Positions 43,853-53,162 of a stretch of 64,000 bases of DNA are shown here, one piece after another. The translations under genes were made by a program, and so were the position numbers. The stretch's first letter is position 1. Each line of letters starts with the position of its first letter. The notes beneath the pieces were generated by a model. It saw only the letters and a program-made list of their open reading frames with translations, ran no database searches and had not been told where the DNA came from. Source of the DNA: an uncultured Granulosicoccaceae bacterium (GTDB taxonomy: Bacteria > Pseudomonadota > Gammaproteobacteria > Granulosicoccales > Granulosicoccaceae); assembly GCA_937998875.1 (NCBI GenBank), contig CALLBO010000066.1, positions 1 through 64,000 on the forward strand. The letters are read 5' to 3'.

Positions 43853-44907
43853 TCAGTCCCACGCGTTCCGAGCCCGCGCTTCTCGAACAGATAATGTGTC
43901 ACCCACCATTCGTTGCCTTGCGAGAATCCGAAGAGCTCCGCACTTGCCATAAAAAACAGGCGCCAGCGGTGCCACCATATAACGCCATCTCTTTCTCCGT
44001 AGGTACTGTTAATAACAGGCATCAGTTCCGCTTTCAGCAGATCCATACGGTGCAGCCATGAATTCAGCGTTTTCTCATAGTGCTGACCGTTCCACCGCCA
44101 ACGGTTGACTAGCGTAAGGTCTTTCTGAAAATGCAACGGCAGCTCATCGCTGGGCATGATTCCTCCGCTGAAGAAATGGCGACTCATCCAGTCGGCCGGC
44201 CCACGATCAATAAATTCATAAGGCGAGTTCTTGTGAACAAAAATGTGCTTAAACAACAGACCACCTGGCTTTAACCAGTCATATACTCTGCGATACAGCA
44301 CCTCATAGTTGCGCATGTGTTCAAACATTTCGATCGATACAACGCGATCAAACTGATTGTTTGTTTCGAAGTCGTTCATATCTGCTGTAATAACAGTTAT
44401 ATTTTTAACATTGGCTTGCTGCGCACGCGCCATTATAAAGTCGTGTTGTGAAGCTGAATTGGAAACAGCTGTAATGTGGCTGTTGGGGTATTGGGACGCC
44501 ATGTAGAGAGTAAGCGATCCCCAGCCGCAGCCAAGCTCCAGAATTTGCTGATTATCAGCCAGCTGTGCTCGTTCACAGGTTACTGCAAGTGCCAATTGCT
44601 CCGCGCGGTCGAGATCATCGTTACCCTCTTCCCAATAGCAACAGCTATATTTTGCGGCGGGCCCAAGCACTTTTTCAAAGAAAGCAGCCGGTACTTCGTA
44701 GTGCTGTTCGTTGGCCATTTCCGGGACTGGCGCAATGGGTGAGTTGTTCATCATTTGAAAGAACGATTCTGCACGCAGCGACACAGCTTCACAATTTGCC
44801 GTGTCTAATTCACGGATGCGTGCCCGGAGCAACTTGCGAATGCCAGCCCGGGTCAGCGCATCCGGGATAAGCCCCTTCTCGACCATCCCTGTAACAACGC
44901 CGATCAC
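43849..44907 (-). CDS. Cyclopropane-fatty-acid-synthase-like methyltransferase
   Basis: A 352-residue SAM-dependent enzyme. The SAM loop is LELGCGWGSLTLYMASQY (near 140). The family pieces NEQHYEVPAAFFEKVLGPAA and KYSCCYWEEG precede it, and FKHIFVHKNSPYEFIDRG follows. This is the shorter type that lacks the N-terminal domain of classical Cfa, so it is probably full length; GTG 44907 or ATG 44886 may start it. It would transfer a methyl(ene) group to an unsaturated phospholipid chain. First gene of the operon. Confidence 0.87.
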   Translation of the reverse strand: MIGVVTGMVEKGLIPDALTRAGIRKLLRARIRELDTANCEAVSLRAESFFQMMNNSPIAPVPEMANEQHYEVPAAFFEKVLGPAAKYSCCYWEEGNDDLDRAEQLALAVTCERAQLADNQQILELGCGWGSLTLYMASQYPNSHITAVSNSASQHDFIMARAQQANVKNITVITADMNDFETNNQFDRVVSIEMFEHMRNYEVLYRRVYDWLKPGGLLFKHIFVHKNSPYEFIDRGPADWMSRHFFSGGIMPSDELPLHFQKDLTLVNRWRWNGQHYEKTLNSWLHRMDLLKAELMPVINSTYGERDGVIWWHRWRLFFMASAELFGFSQGNEWWVTHYLFEKRGLGTRGTE

Positions 44908-45309
44908 TTAGTTTTGCTCATTAGCTTTCGATTGGCAATTGAGTGTTGCGTCATCGGTGGCCCACAGTCTTCGAAGGTAAACATGCAACCTGCTGGCAAT
45001 ATTCGATCCTCTGTGGGACCTAGTTCCGAAATGGTCATCCATGGACCGTGAATAGGCCGTGAACAGTGGTCACTTAGCCTGGGTCTAACTCAGGTAAAAC
45101 TGGCGTAAAGCCTTACACAACTTGTACTCGTTTAACGTCACTGAAACGTTAATTAACACCAGATCAGTTATCGCCGATCAGCATTGGTCGCTAAATACAT
45201 CAGCTATAATCACGATAGCAATATCAACACACGCCCTGCGATTACAAAACCAGCTTTTGATAAGCGACAGTCATTACAGTCAACTGCACTGCTTATTTTA
45301 CGGAAAACG
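44908..45309. other. Intergenic region, no gene seen
   Basis: About 400 bases between divergent genes. GGTCATCCATGGACC (45033) and CCTGGGTCTAACTCAGG (45078) are small palindromes of unknown meaning. Confidence 0.4.
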
Positions 45310-46437
45310 ATGACAAGTATATCTATTTCGCATCGTCACGATGACTCTCCGGAGCTAGTGAGGCGAATCAGCGCGGAATTGAAAAAACGCATCAAACCGG
45401 GCGACGATAGCGAAACCCTGATCGATACTACGTCCATTTCACAAGGACCGGAATTTCATGAAAGCCTGACTAGTGCTATTAGAAGCAGCGAGGTGCTGCT
45501 GGTTATGATCGGCAAAAACTGGCTCTCTGATAAAGACGACGAGGGCAGAACTCTTATACAGTGCCCATCAGACGTTGTGCGAACCGAAATCGAATCCGCT
45601 TTCGTTTCTGATGTTCCAGTAGTTCCGGTATTGGTCGGGGGAGCCACGCTACCGGCGACTGCAAAATTACCGCCGAGTCTTCACATTTTGGCAACAACCA
45701 TAGCCAGTCCTGTGCGCGGGAGTGCGGGTTTTGATGATGATATGGAGTGTCTGATTGAACGTATCAACCATCACTTAAAAACTCCGATAAACGCAAAACA
45801 TAACCACGTAAGCAATGATGGACAGAACCGCTCCCCCAAACGCCAGTTCTTTGACCGCACATCGCGTGGAGGGCGCAAATTCACTACTGCTTTTCTCGCC
45901 ATTGCAATCGCGCTGGCAGGTGCTTTACTTTTCCAACCCTTTTCCAGATGGGCGAATATCGGGTCACGGAATGCTGAAATACCAGTCGCGATACCTTTTA
46001 TGGCCAGAACGAAACAGGAATTTAGTGTCTACAGCGCAATAACTGGAACGATCAACGTTTATAAGAACTCTTTACAACTATCTGCCACATCCGGAACCAT
46101 AGAGTCGAAACTCAAGACTGCGGAGTTTGTGCAAACAGTACGCTTTGGTCTTGCAAAGAAAACTTATGCGTTCGACCGTTTTAGAGTTATCTCCTGGGCT
46201 GAACCGCATAACGTCGGGAAATGGGTAGATAGCGACTCATCGCTTTCACTGCGCATCCTAGACACAACTATACCGGTACCACCTTCCGTTTTTGAACCCT
46301 CTGCCAAAGAGGACGACTCACCACCGCTAAAGGATCACTGGCTGGTATTCCAGGTGGAGCTTGGTGAGGAATCAGAGTCAGGAGGGGCTATTGTCTACGC
46401 CCACAGCAATAAAAACCTATTTTCGCCTAAAAAGTGA
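45310..46437 (+). CDS. TIR-domain protein with a membrane anchor
   Basis: A 375-residue protein. Residues 1-155 are a TIR domain: MTSISISHRHDDSPELVRRI (the strand-A box, usually FISYR), LIDTTSISQGPEFHESL, VLLVMIGKNWLSDKDDEGR, VVRTEIESAF and VPVVPVLVGG. A membrane helix follows (TTAFLAIAIALAGALLF, near 195), then about 160 residues outside with no known fold. The frame is open to 45184, but the TIR start fixes ATG 45310. Bacterial TIR domains often degrade NAD+ in defence or signalling. Which residue would be catalytic here is unclear. Confidence 0.78.
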   Translation: MTSISISHRHDDSPELVRRISAELKKRIKPGDDSETLIDTTSISQGPEFHESLTSAIRSSEVLLVMIGKNWLSDKDDEGRTLIQCPSDVVRTEIESAFVSDVPVVPVLVGGATLPATAKLPPSLHILATTIASPVRGSAGFDDDMECLIERINHHLKTPINAKHNHVSNDGQNRSPKRQFFDRTSRGGRKFTTAFLAIAIALAGALLFQPFSRWANIGSRNAEIPVAIPFMARTKQEFSVYSAITGTINVYKNSLQLSATSGTIESKLKTAEFVQTVRFGLAKKTYAFDRFRVISWAEPHNVGKWVDSDSSLSLRILDTTIPVPPSVFEPSAKEDDSPPLKDHWLVFQVELGEESESGGAIVYAHSNKNLFSPKK

Positions 46438-46871
46438 ACTCGTAGTATTCCTTGCCAACTACCAACGATTGAAGCTGTATTCTTCACGGACGCAGGTAAA
46501 TCGCTACTCTGAATATTCTCATGGGGTCACAAGAAGCTATCTCCGGCTAACACCCGATTGCCCGATGAGGTTATTCGATATTGATTTTGGCTCTGTTACA
46601 GAGCACCGCCTGATCACAGCATTAGCACACCAGCAACCTTGATAATCTGCGGCCACTTAACATAAAGCCGTGTTTTGTTGCTGGAAAACATGATGGCTAT
46701 AACAAAAACAGACCCGCCAAAAGGCATAAGCCAGATTTCCATTTTGTTCTGCGAAACCTCGCATCATCTTCACAGGCCGTTTCGTGTACGATGCGCGGTC
46801 AGCTCGCCCCCCCTGTTCAACGAGTTCGAAGTTGGCTACACAGATTAGTATGAGATAGGAATTGTTGATTC
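46438..46871. other. Intergenic region, no gene seen
   Basis: About 430 bases before the carbamoyltransferase operon, which must be transcribed from here. No family or clear promoter stands out. Confidence 0.4.
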
Positions 46872-48713
46872 ATGAATGTACTTGGAATTTCGGCTTATTA
46901 TCATGATAGCGCTGCTGCACTGGTTACTGATGGTATCATCGTAGCAGCTGCGCAAGAGGAACGTTTTACTCGAAAAAAGCATGATCCCGGCTTCCCTGCC
47001 AAGTCGGTCGAGTATTGTCTGGCCGAGAGCAACCTCTCCATTAACGATATCGACTACGTCGTCTTTTACGACAAGCCAATGTTAAAATTCGACCGGTTGC
47101 TGGAAACCTATCTCAGTCGCGCACCTTCAGGATTCAAAAGCTTCTCTATGGCCATGCCGGTATGGTTGAAGGAAAAACTCTATTTAAAATCTGTACTCCG
47201 TAAAGAGCTAAAAGCACTCGGTGTGAAAAACAAAACCAGCGGTCCGCAATTACTGTTTACCGAACACCATCAATCACACGCAGCATCTGCTTACTATCCT
47301 AGTCCGTACGCGGATGCTGCCGTATTGTGCATGGACGGTGTCGGTGAATGGGCAACTACATCGGTTTGGCACGGGCAGGGCTCAAAGCTCACTCCAGTCT
47401 GGCAGATAGATTTCCCGCATTCACTGGGCATGCTCTATTCAGCGTTCACATACTACACAGGCTTCAAAGTAAATTCAGGTGAGTACAAACTGATGGGCTT
47501 AGCACCCTATGGTGAACCCACCTATGTTGACACCATTCTGGACAATCTGATCGATGTCAAAGAGGACGGTACGTTCAAACTGGAGATGGACTACTTTAAT
47601 TACGTCACCGGTCTTACCATGACTAACAGTAAATTTGACAAACTGTTCGGCGGCCCGCCTCGTCAACCGGAGACACCGTTAAGTCAGCGAGAAATGGATA
47701 TCGCCCGATCCATACAGGAAGTGACAGAACAAATCGTACTTAAGCTAGGGCAGTCCGTGTACAACGAACTGGGCAGTGAGAATTTGTGCCTGGCTGGCGG
47801 TGTTGCCTTGAACTGTGTGTCGAACGGTCGCCTGTGCCGGGAAGGGCCGTTTAAAAATGTCTGGATCCAACCGGCTGCAGGCGATGCAGGTGGTGCCGTT
47901 GGTGCTGCGTTGGCAACATGGTATCAATACCTTGAAAAGGACAGGCCTGCCCCGACAGGTGGCGATGCGATGTTTGGCAGCTACCTCGGGCCCAGATATT
48001 CACAGCACGAAATCACCACCCAACTAGATGCGCTCGGCGCGAACTATGAAGTCGTCGCAGACGATGACTTACCGGACCGCATCGCCAGTGTATTGTCTGA
48101 TGAGAGTGTCGTCGGTTGGTTCCAGGGTAGAATGGAGTTCGGTCCACGAGCTCTGGGCGGCCGTTCTATCATTGGCGATCCGCGAAGCACCAATATGCAG
48201 TCTGTGATGAACCTGAAAATCAAATATCGGGAATCATTTCGACCTTTCGCCCCGTCTGTACTGGCGGAACGTGTATCGGACTATTTCGATATTGATGGCG
48301 ATAGCCCGTATATGTTACACGTGGCCGAAGTCAAAGATCAGCACCGCATTGCCATGACTGATGAACAGAAAAATCTGTTCGGTATTGAAAAACTGAATGT
48401 GCCGCGATCTGTTATTCCCGCGATCACACACGTAGATTACTCAGCGCGAATACAAACTGTACATAGAGAAACAAATCCTCGCTATCATGCGTTGCTTTCT
48501 TCATTCGCTGAAAAAACAGAATGCCCGGTCCTTGTTAATACGTCGTTTAATGTACGCGGCGAGCCGATCGTGTGTACACCGGAGGACGCCTATCGCTGTT
48601 TTATGCGAACGGAAATGGACTACCTGGTAATAGAAAATATTGTTCTCCATAAACCTGATCAACCTGAATGGAAGAAAGACGAAGATTGGATGAACGAGTT
48701 CGAGCTCGATTAA
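46872..48713 (+). CDS. NodU/CmcH-family carbamoyltransferase
   Basis: A 613-residue enzyme of full length. The N-terminal TsaD-like domain starts NVLGISAYYHDSAAALV and has the metal-site HHQSHAASAYYPS near 140. LCLAGGVALNCVSNGRL lies near 310 and GPRALGGRSIIGDPR near 425. The C-terminal carbamoyl-binding domain ends VLVNTSFNVRGEPIVCTPED. It transfers a carbamoyl group from carbamoyl phosphate to a hydroxyl of a sugar or other metabolite. It heads an operon with SxtJ, DUF5989 and SGNH proteins, a combination often found near glycan genes. Confidence 0.93.
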   Translation: MNVLGISAYYHDSAAALVTDGIIVAAAQEERFTRKKHDPGFPAKSVEYCLAESNLSINDIDYVVFYDKPMLKFDRLLETYLSRAPSGFKSFSMAMPVWLKEKLYLKSVLRKELKALGVKNKTSGPQLLFTEHHQSHAASAYYPSPYADAAVLCMDGVGEWATTSVWHGQGSKLTPVWQIDFPHSLGMLYSAFTYYTGFKVNSGEYKLMGLAPYGEPTYVDTILDNLIDVKEDGTFKLEMDYFNYVTGLTMTNSKFDKLFGGPPRQPETPLSQREMDIARSIQEVTEQIVLKLGQSVYNELGSENLCLAGGVALNCVSNGRLCREGPFKNVWIQPAAGDAGGAVGAALATWYQYLEKDRPAPTGGDAMFGSYLGPRYSQHEITTQLDALGANYEVVADDDLPDRIASVLSDESVVGWFQGRMEFGPRALGGRSIIGDPRSTNMQSVMNLKIKYRESFRPFAPSVLAERVSDYFDIDGDSPYMLHVAEVKDQHRIAMTDEQKNLFGIEKLNVPRSVIPAITHVDYSARIQTVHRETNPRYHALLSSFAEKTECPVLVNTSFNVRGEPIVCTPEDAYRCFMRTEMDYLVIENIVLHKPDQPEWKKDEDWMNEFELD

Positions 48714-48740
48714 TTACGACGTAACCTTGGAATAAGTACA

Positions 48741-49151
48741 TTGGATACAAAAAAGATACCTGAGCTGGACTCCACCGGCTTACGAAAATTTGCGTTAACC
48801 ACGGCACTTATTATTGTGCTGTTGTTTGCATTGGCAATACCTTGGCTATTCGGGTTTGGCTATCCGCGATGGCCATGGGTTATTGGTGCAGTTCTGGCCG
48901 CCTGGGGTGTAATCGCACCAGCGACACTCCGACCTCTGTATAGGGGATGGATGCGTTTCGGATTGTTGATGAACCGGATAACAACACCCATCATCCTGGG
49001 TATTCTGTTTTTCCTTGTGTTCACGCCAATTGCTCTGTTCATGCGAGTGATAGGTCGGGATCCGCTGCATGCAAAAATCGACAGAAACGCCACCACCCAT
49101 CGAACCGTTTCAGCAGTCTCCCCAAAAGAAAACATGGAGAAACCTTTCTAA
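48741..49151 (+). CDS. SxtJ-family membrane protein
   Basis: A 136-residue protein starting at TTG 48741 behind GGAATAAG. It has three hydrophobic segments (near 18-38, 45-62 and 82-102). The sequence YPRWPWVIGAVLAAWGVIAP followed by PLYRGWMRFG matches the SxtJ family, named from the saxitoxin cluster, whose role is unknown but which travels with NodU-type carbamoyltransferases. Its stop overlaps the next start by one base. Confidence 0.85.
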   Translation: MDTKKIPELDSTGLRKFALTTALIIVLLFALAIPWLFGFGYPRWPWVIGAVLAAWGVIAPATLRPLYRGWMRFGLLMNRITTPIILGILFFLVFTPIALFMRVIGRDPLHAKIDRNATTHRTVSAVSPKENMEKPF

Positions 49152-49303
49152 TGATTGAGCTACTAAGTGACTTATGGGCGTATATGCGTGCCCGAAAAAA
49201 GCTCTGGCTTGCGCCAGTACTGTTCTTGCTGGTAGCACTGGGTGCGCTGGTAGTATTTGCAGAAGGCTCAGCCATTGCGCCGTTTATCTACACACTTTTC
49301 TAG
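49151..49303 (+). CDS. DUF5989-type small membrane protein
   Basis: A 50-residue single-helix protein (LLSDLWAYMRARKKLWLAPV, then a hydrophobic run and IAPFIYTLF at the end). The ATG shares its A with the upstream TAA. Its length, sequence and position directly after SxtJ fit DUF5989. A longer frame through 48947 exists in the same frame but would run over sxtJ, so the short start is preferred. Confidence 0.85.
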   Translation: MIELLSDLWAYMRARKKLWLAPVLFLLVALGALVVFAEGSAIAPFIYTLF

Positions 49304-49340
49304 TGTTAGATCCATCCATCAAAACATGGGCCAGCGATAG

Positions 49341-50444
49341 ATGAATCGTATTGAAGCAATGTCCCCGGCAAAGCGCACTTTGCTTATCAGCGTAGTGCTG
49401 CTTTCACTTGTGTTCACCCTGGTTGCAATAGCAGAAGTGGGTGTTCGCACCAGAATGTATTTCAAATACGGAACTTTCTGGGGATTGGAAGTAAAGGTTC
49501 ATGACGATGAAACCGGCCTGCAGCTGCCAAAACCAAATGCAGTTGTAGGCCCATTACGCATAAATTCCCTCGGCTTCAGGTCACCTGAACTAACCACTTC
49601 CAAGCCTGACGACACAATTCGTTTGGCTTTTCTTGGGGGATCAACAACGTTCTGTGCTGAAGTAAGTAGCAATGAAATGGTTTGGGCTAACATCATCACA
49701 ACACAGTTGCAAAAGGATTATCCGCAACAGAACTTCGACCATATCAACGCTTCCGCTACAGCAATGGTTGTAAGCGAGTCGTTAATAAACCTAAAAAAAC
49801 GCGTTGCAAAGCATTCCCCTGACATTGTTTTCATTTACCACTCAGTGAATGACATCGCCGTGAATTCGATGAAAGCAGCAGTAGCTGAAGGTCACGTGCC
49901 GCCCCGGTCAGAAGTGAGTCCGTGGTTTACAAAACTAATGAAAGTGTCGTTACTGGCCGACCTCGTCTATAAAAACCTCATGATTATAAATCAGGACAAA
50001 CAAGGCATTGCTGAGGAAAAAACACCAAAAATACCTTTCGACGAATCAATGACCACTCAATTTCGTATTGACTTAACCGAACTGGTTAACGAAGCATTGA
50101 GCGGATCAAAACTGGTAGTGATACCCACATTTTCAAGTCGATTGAAAAGGGATCAGGATCCGGAATACCAAAAGGAAATTGCAAACATACTTTCCTTTCA
50201 TATGCCCTTTCTTGACATTGAAGGATTTCTTGACGCCTTTGACAGTTACAACGCGGTGATTCGTGAGTTCGCAAGCATGGAAAACGTACTCGTGATAGAA
50301 ACAGAATCAATTATCGACGGTACCGCAGACAACTTTGCCGACGCGGTGCATTTCACAGACACTGGCAGCACAATATTGGGCCAGCATCTGGCCACAGAGC
50401 TCGCCAATTCAGCGCAATTTCAATCGCTACAGATAAAAAACTAA
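49341..50444 (+). CDS. SGNH/GDSL-type hydrolase
   Basis: A 367-residue protein with an N-terminal membrane anchor (LLISVVLLSLVFTLVAIAEV). The SGNH blocks are visible: LAFLGGSTTFCAE (nucleophile Ser, near 99), YHSVNDIA (Asn block, near 170) and FADAVHFTDTGS (Asp-x-x-His, near 336). Such enzymes remove or move acyl groups on glycans or lipids at the outer face of the inner membrane. Last gene of the carbamoyltransferase operon. Confidence 0.87.
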   Translation: MNRIEAMSPAKRTLLISVVLLSLVFTLVAIAEVGVRTRMYFKYGTFWGLEVKVHDDETGLQLPKPNAVVGPLRINSLGFRSPELTTSKPDDTIRLAFLGGSTTFCAEVSSNEMVWANIITTQLQKDYPQQNFDHINASATAMVVSESLINLKKRVAKHSPDIVFIYHSVNDIAVNSMKAAVAEGHVPPRSEVSPWFTKLMKVSLLADLVYKNLMIINQDKQGIAEEKTPKIPFDESMTTQFRIDLTELVNEALSGSKLVVIPTFSSRLKRDQDPEYQKEIANILSFHMPFLDIEGFLDAFDSYNAVIREFASMENVLVIETESIIDGTADNFADAVHFTDTGSTILGQHLATELANSAQFQSLQIKN

Positions 50445-50524
50445 TGGATGCAATTATTGGAAGCCTTCGACAGCTTCCCTTAACAATCAGCTGCAGAATG
50501 GCCGCAGCTTATTATCTGACCTGA

Positions 50525-50554
50525 GAAAAAGGCAAGCCGGTAGATCGGCTTGCC
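50525..50554 (-). terminator. Rho-independent terminator of the OmpA-like gene
   Basis: On the minus strand a perfect nine-base stem (GGCAAGCCG, 50531-50539; CGGCTTGCC, 50546-50554) is followed by five T (50526-50530). It lies just after the stop at 50569. Confidence 0.88.
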
Positions 50555-50568
50555 ATGGTGTTGTACCA

Positions 50569-51459
50569 CTACTCGTCAATCTCACCAATGATAATAGATT
50601 CGGTAAAGTTGCTTTCCTCTGGCTGATCAAAGATCAGCTCCACACGACGATTTTGTTGTCTGCCGGAGGTGTTTGAGTTGCTGGCAATCGGCATGTCCTC
50701 GCCAAAGCCTTTGGCTTGGATGCGAGAGATGTCAATCCCTTGTGCCATTAGCGCAGATCTGACTGAAAATGCACGTTCGACCGACAAGTCGTAGTTGAAG
50801 TCTTCGTCACCGGTGTTGTCGGTGTGACCCTCTATGGTCAGGCTGCGATCAGGGTACTTCCTGAGAAAGTTTGCCACTCGCTCAATATTGGATCTGGCAC
50901 CTGCTTTAAGTGTTGATTCGCCTGTATCAAACAGAACATCTCCAAGAGTCAAAACCATACCGCGATCGGTGTTTCTGGCCTGAAGCGCTTTTAGCTCTTC
51001 CAACTCTTTAAGCTGATTAGCAAGCTGTGCCTCACGTTCCGAAACTTCTTGTTTCAGTGACTCGGCCTGCCGCTGTGCAGTCTCCGCTTCAGAAGAGCGA
51101 AGATCAACCTGTACCTTGGTTCGTTCCATGTTGCCGTTATCGATTTTGGCCTGATAGCGCAACAGCTCTGAGCGTTGTTCTGCGATTAGAGCGTACTGCT
51201 CTGCAAGATAAGAGCGATGATTGATTGTCTTGCTGTCTTTCTTATCCTTCCACGCCTTGTTAGCAGAATCGAGCTTGCGCTTGGCCACATTCAGATCTTC
51301 GGTGGAGTAGGCACTTTCGAGAGTATCATCACTCACTCGCTCGAAAGTAGCGCGCGCTGTGTCCAGCGCTTGATTGGGTTTGGGGCCGGCGCAACCAGCA
51401 ATGGCTACAATGGATAGCCCAGTGGCAACAGCGAAAGCAACTTTGGTAATTCTAGTCAT
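50569..51459 (-). CDS. OmpA-family lipoprotein with DUF4398-like N-terminal part
   Basis: A 296-residue lipoprotein starting at the second in-frame ATG (51459), which has GGAG nine bases upstream; an ATG 15 bases earlier is possible. The lipobox is VAIAGC. Residues 30-100 resemble the DUF4398 helix pair, and residues 100-160 are coiled coil. The C-terminal OmpA domain has TIEGHTDNTGDEDFNYDLSV and RRVELIF and should bind peptidoglycan. It follows a smaller DUF4398 lipoprotein gene in the same direction, so the two probably act together in envelope stability. Confidence 0.9.
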   Translation of the reverse strand: MTRITKVAFAVATGLSIVAIAGCAGPKPNQALDTARATFERVSDDTLESAYSTEDLNVAKRKLDSANKAWKDKKDSKTINHRSYLAEQYALIAEQRSELLRYQAKIDNGNMERTKVQVDLRSSEAETAQRQAESLKQEVSEREAQLANQLKELEELKALQARNTDRGMVLTLGDVLFDTGESTLKAGARSNIERVANFLRKYPDRSLTIEGHTDNTGDEDFNYDLSVERAFSVRSALMAQGIDISRIQAKGFGEDMPIASNSNTSGRQQNRRVELIFDQPEESNFTESIIIGEIDE

Positions 51460-51531
51460 AATATTAGTCTCCATTTCTCGCGGAATTCGAACACGCTTCT
51501 ACCCGAATTAAGCTTCGGATAGACCGCGCAA

Positions 51532-51903
51532 CTATTCCTGAACGCGGGCAATTTCCTGTTTCATGAGAGTGATACTTTGTTGCAGCTCTTCGTAAGCTGC
51601 TTTTGACTTTTCTGCTTCGGCAGTTGCCTCGGCCAACTCTGCGTCTGCCATTGCCTGCACTAACAGACGCTTGGCTTTGTCATACTTCTTTTTGCTCATC
51701 AAGGCCTCAGCCGCTTCGACTTTCTGCTGTGCGGTACGAAGTGCTTTTGGTGCGTGACTTACTGCGCCCGCTGCCTCAGCACTTCTGATTGAAGCATGCG
51801 TCAGCGTCAGCTCTTGTTTTGGTGGCGGGCCGCTCGAACATGCTGCGAACTGAGTCGCAGCCAAAACAAGGGCAGTTGTTTTTACGAAGTTCAGAATATC
51901 CAT
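51532..51903 (-). CDS. DUF4398-like helical lipoprotein
   Basis: A 123-residue lipoprotein (lipobox FAACSSG, Cys near residue 22). The mature part is helical with many Ala, Glu and Lys (AAGAVSHAPKALRTAQQKVE, AKRLLVQAMADAELAEATAE) and fits DUF4398. It lies 70 bases upstream of the OmpA-like gene and shares its N-terminal theme, so the longer protein may have arisen by fusion of this unit to an OmpA domain. Confidence 0.85.
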   Translation of the reverse strand: MDILNFVKTTALVLAATQFAACSSGPPPKQELTLTHASIRSAEAAGAVSHAPKALRTAQQKVEAAEALMSKKKYDKAKRLLVQAMADAELAEATAEAEKSKAAYEELQQSITLMKQEIARVQE

Positions 51904-52317
51904 AATTCCCTACTCGAATTTGTTAACAGATCAGTGTGACCTCAGCCCATACCATCGGCGAGAAGCAACGAATTTTTATAGAAAAGATCTAATATATAAG
52001 TTCTGTAATTTTTAGAAACGCCAGAAACGCGGTGGTCGGTTTTCTGATGAACCGCAGATCAAACATTAGAAGCAACTAATATGAAGAAGATGCCCGGTAG
52101 ATGACGCGCTACTCCGATAAGCCCTCAAGCTTTAGGCGCTAGGTTGCGCTGCTGGCCCCCATAAGCTCAAAATAGACCACTATCGCAATTTAGGTTTACC
52201 ATCGATTACCGATGACAAACCACGAGGGAAGCCAGGGTACTAACGCGTGACAGTTTCACACAGACTCCGGTGCTTTGAACCAGAGAGTTGTCCGCGTTAA
52301 ATCCCGTTGTCTAACAT
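51904..52317. other. Intergenic region, no gene seen
   Basis: About 410 bases; it should hold the promoter of the DUF4398-OmpA unit. Nothing else is seen. Confidence 0.4.
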
Positions 52318-52794
52318 TCAGTTCCGCAGGATAATTTCAACACGACGATTTGCACGTCTGCCTTCAAGGCTTTTGTTATCCGCTACTGGCCTGGTCTCAC
52401 CGTAACCAGTTGACGTAATTCTGTTTGCACTGATCCCGTTCGCCTTAAGGGCGTTGACAATTGCACCGGCGCGCTGCTCAGAGAGTTTCTGATTAAAGCT
52501 TTTAGAACCGTGATGATCAGTATGACCTGCAACCACAACACGGCTATCAGGATTCGTACGTAAATAATCTACCGCACGTAATACTATTTTATTCGCACCG
52601 GGTCGCAGCGTGGCCTCCTCAAAGTCGAACAGAACACCATTAACCGTCATATTGGTTTCTTTTCCAGTGCTCTTTGATGATGAGGCACGGACAGCCCCGA
52701 GCTCCGGCTCTGAAGACGAGGGTAGAAATGAGCACGCAGTAAGTAAGCTCGAGATCAATATGCCCAACGCCAGATTTGTCAGAATAGATTTCAT
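52318..52794 (-). CDS. OmpA-family lipoprotein
   Basis: A 158-residue lipoprotein starting at ATG 52794 behind AGGA; an in-frame extension to 52842 lacks these signals. The lipobox is SSLLTACS. The OmpA domain has GVLFDFEEATLRPGA, VVAGHTDHHGSKSFNQKLSE and RRANRRVEIIL, with the Asp and Arg that hold diaminopimelate. It resembles Pal/YiaD-type proteins that tie the outer membrane to peptidoglycan. Separate from the first OmpA unit by about 400 bases. Confidence 0.9.
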   Translation of the reverse strand: MKSILTNLALGILISSLLTACSFLPSSSEPELGAVRASSSKSTGKETNMTVNGVLFDFEEATLRPGANKIVLRAVDYLRTNPDSRVVVAGHTDHHGSKSFNQKLSEQRAGAIVNALKANGISANRITSTGYGETRPVADNKSLEGRRANRRVEIILRN

Positions 52795-53162
52795 GTTTTT
52801 CCTGAAATAAGTTAATGAGAACCTTGCACCCATATCGTCCAAAACACGAAAATATTTATAAATAGTACTTCAATATGAGCGGCATATAACTTGATCAACA
52901 CTAATTGATCACGAATTCGTTGGATCGAGTGCTACATAACAGGGAAATAAAAAGGCCTTACCACGTTGGATGGCACCACGTCGCTGACACTCCGGCGCAG
53001 TGGGCTGCCTGGGCTCACACGAGCAGCACGACGCTAGCTGAGCCAGTGATACAAAACACATGACGTCGGCTGGCTCGATTCTATCGATGACTCCGATCCG
53101 AGATCCTCCCAATTCGTTAGCACCTCTATCACCTATTATGCTGCCTCTGATACTTGCCTCGG
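52795..53162. other. Intergenic region, no gene seen
   Basis: About 370 bases behind the GGDEF/EAL gene and before the OmpA-like gene, all on the minus strand. Frames here lack signals or families. Confidence 0.4.

Noticed and set aside
45184-45309. 42-residue extension of the TIR protein
   Set aside because: TIR domains begin with the strand found at ATG 45310; the upstream part is low-quality sequence.
48947-49150. Upstream extension of the DUF5989 protein
   Set aside because: It would overlap the SxtJ gene in another frame; the ATG at 49151 overlaps the SxtJ stop in the usual coupled way.
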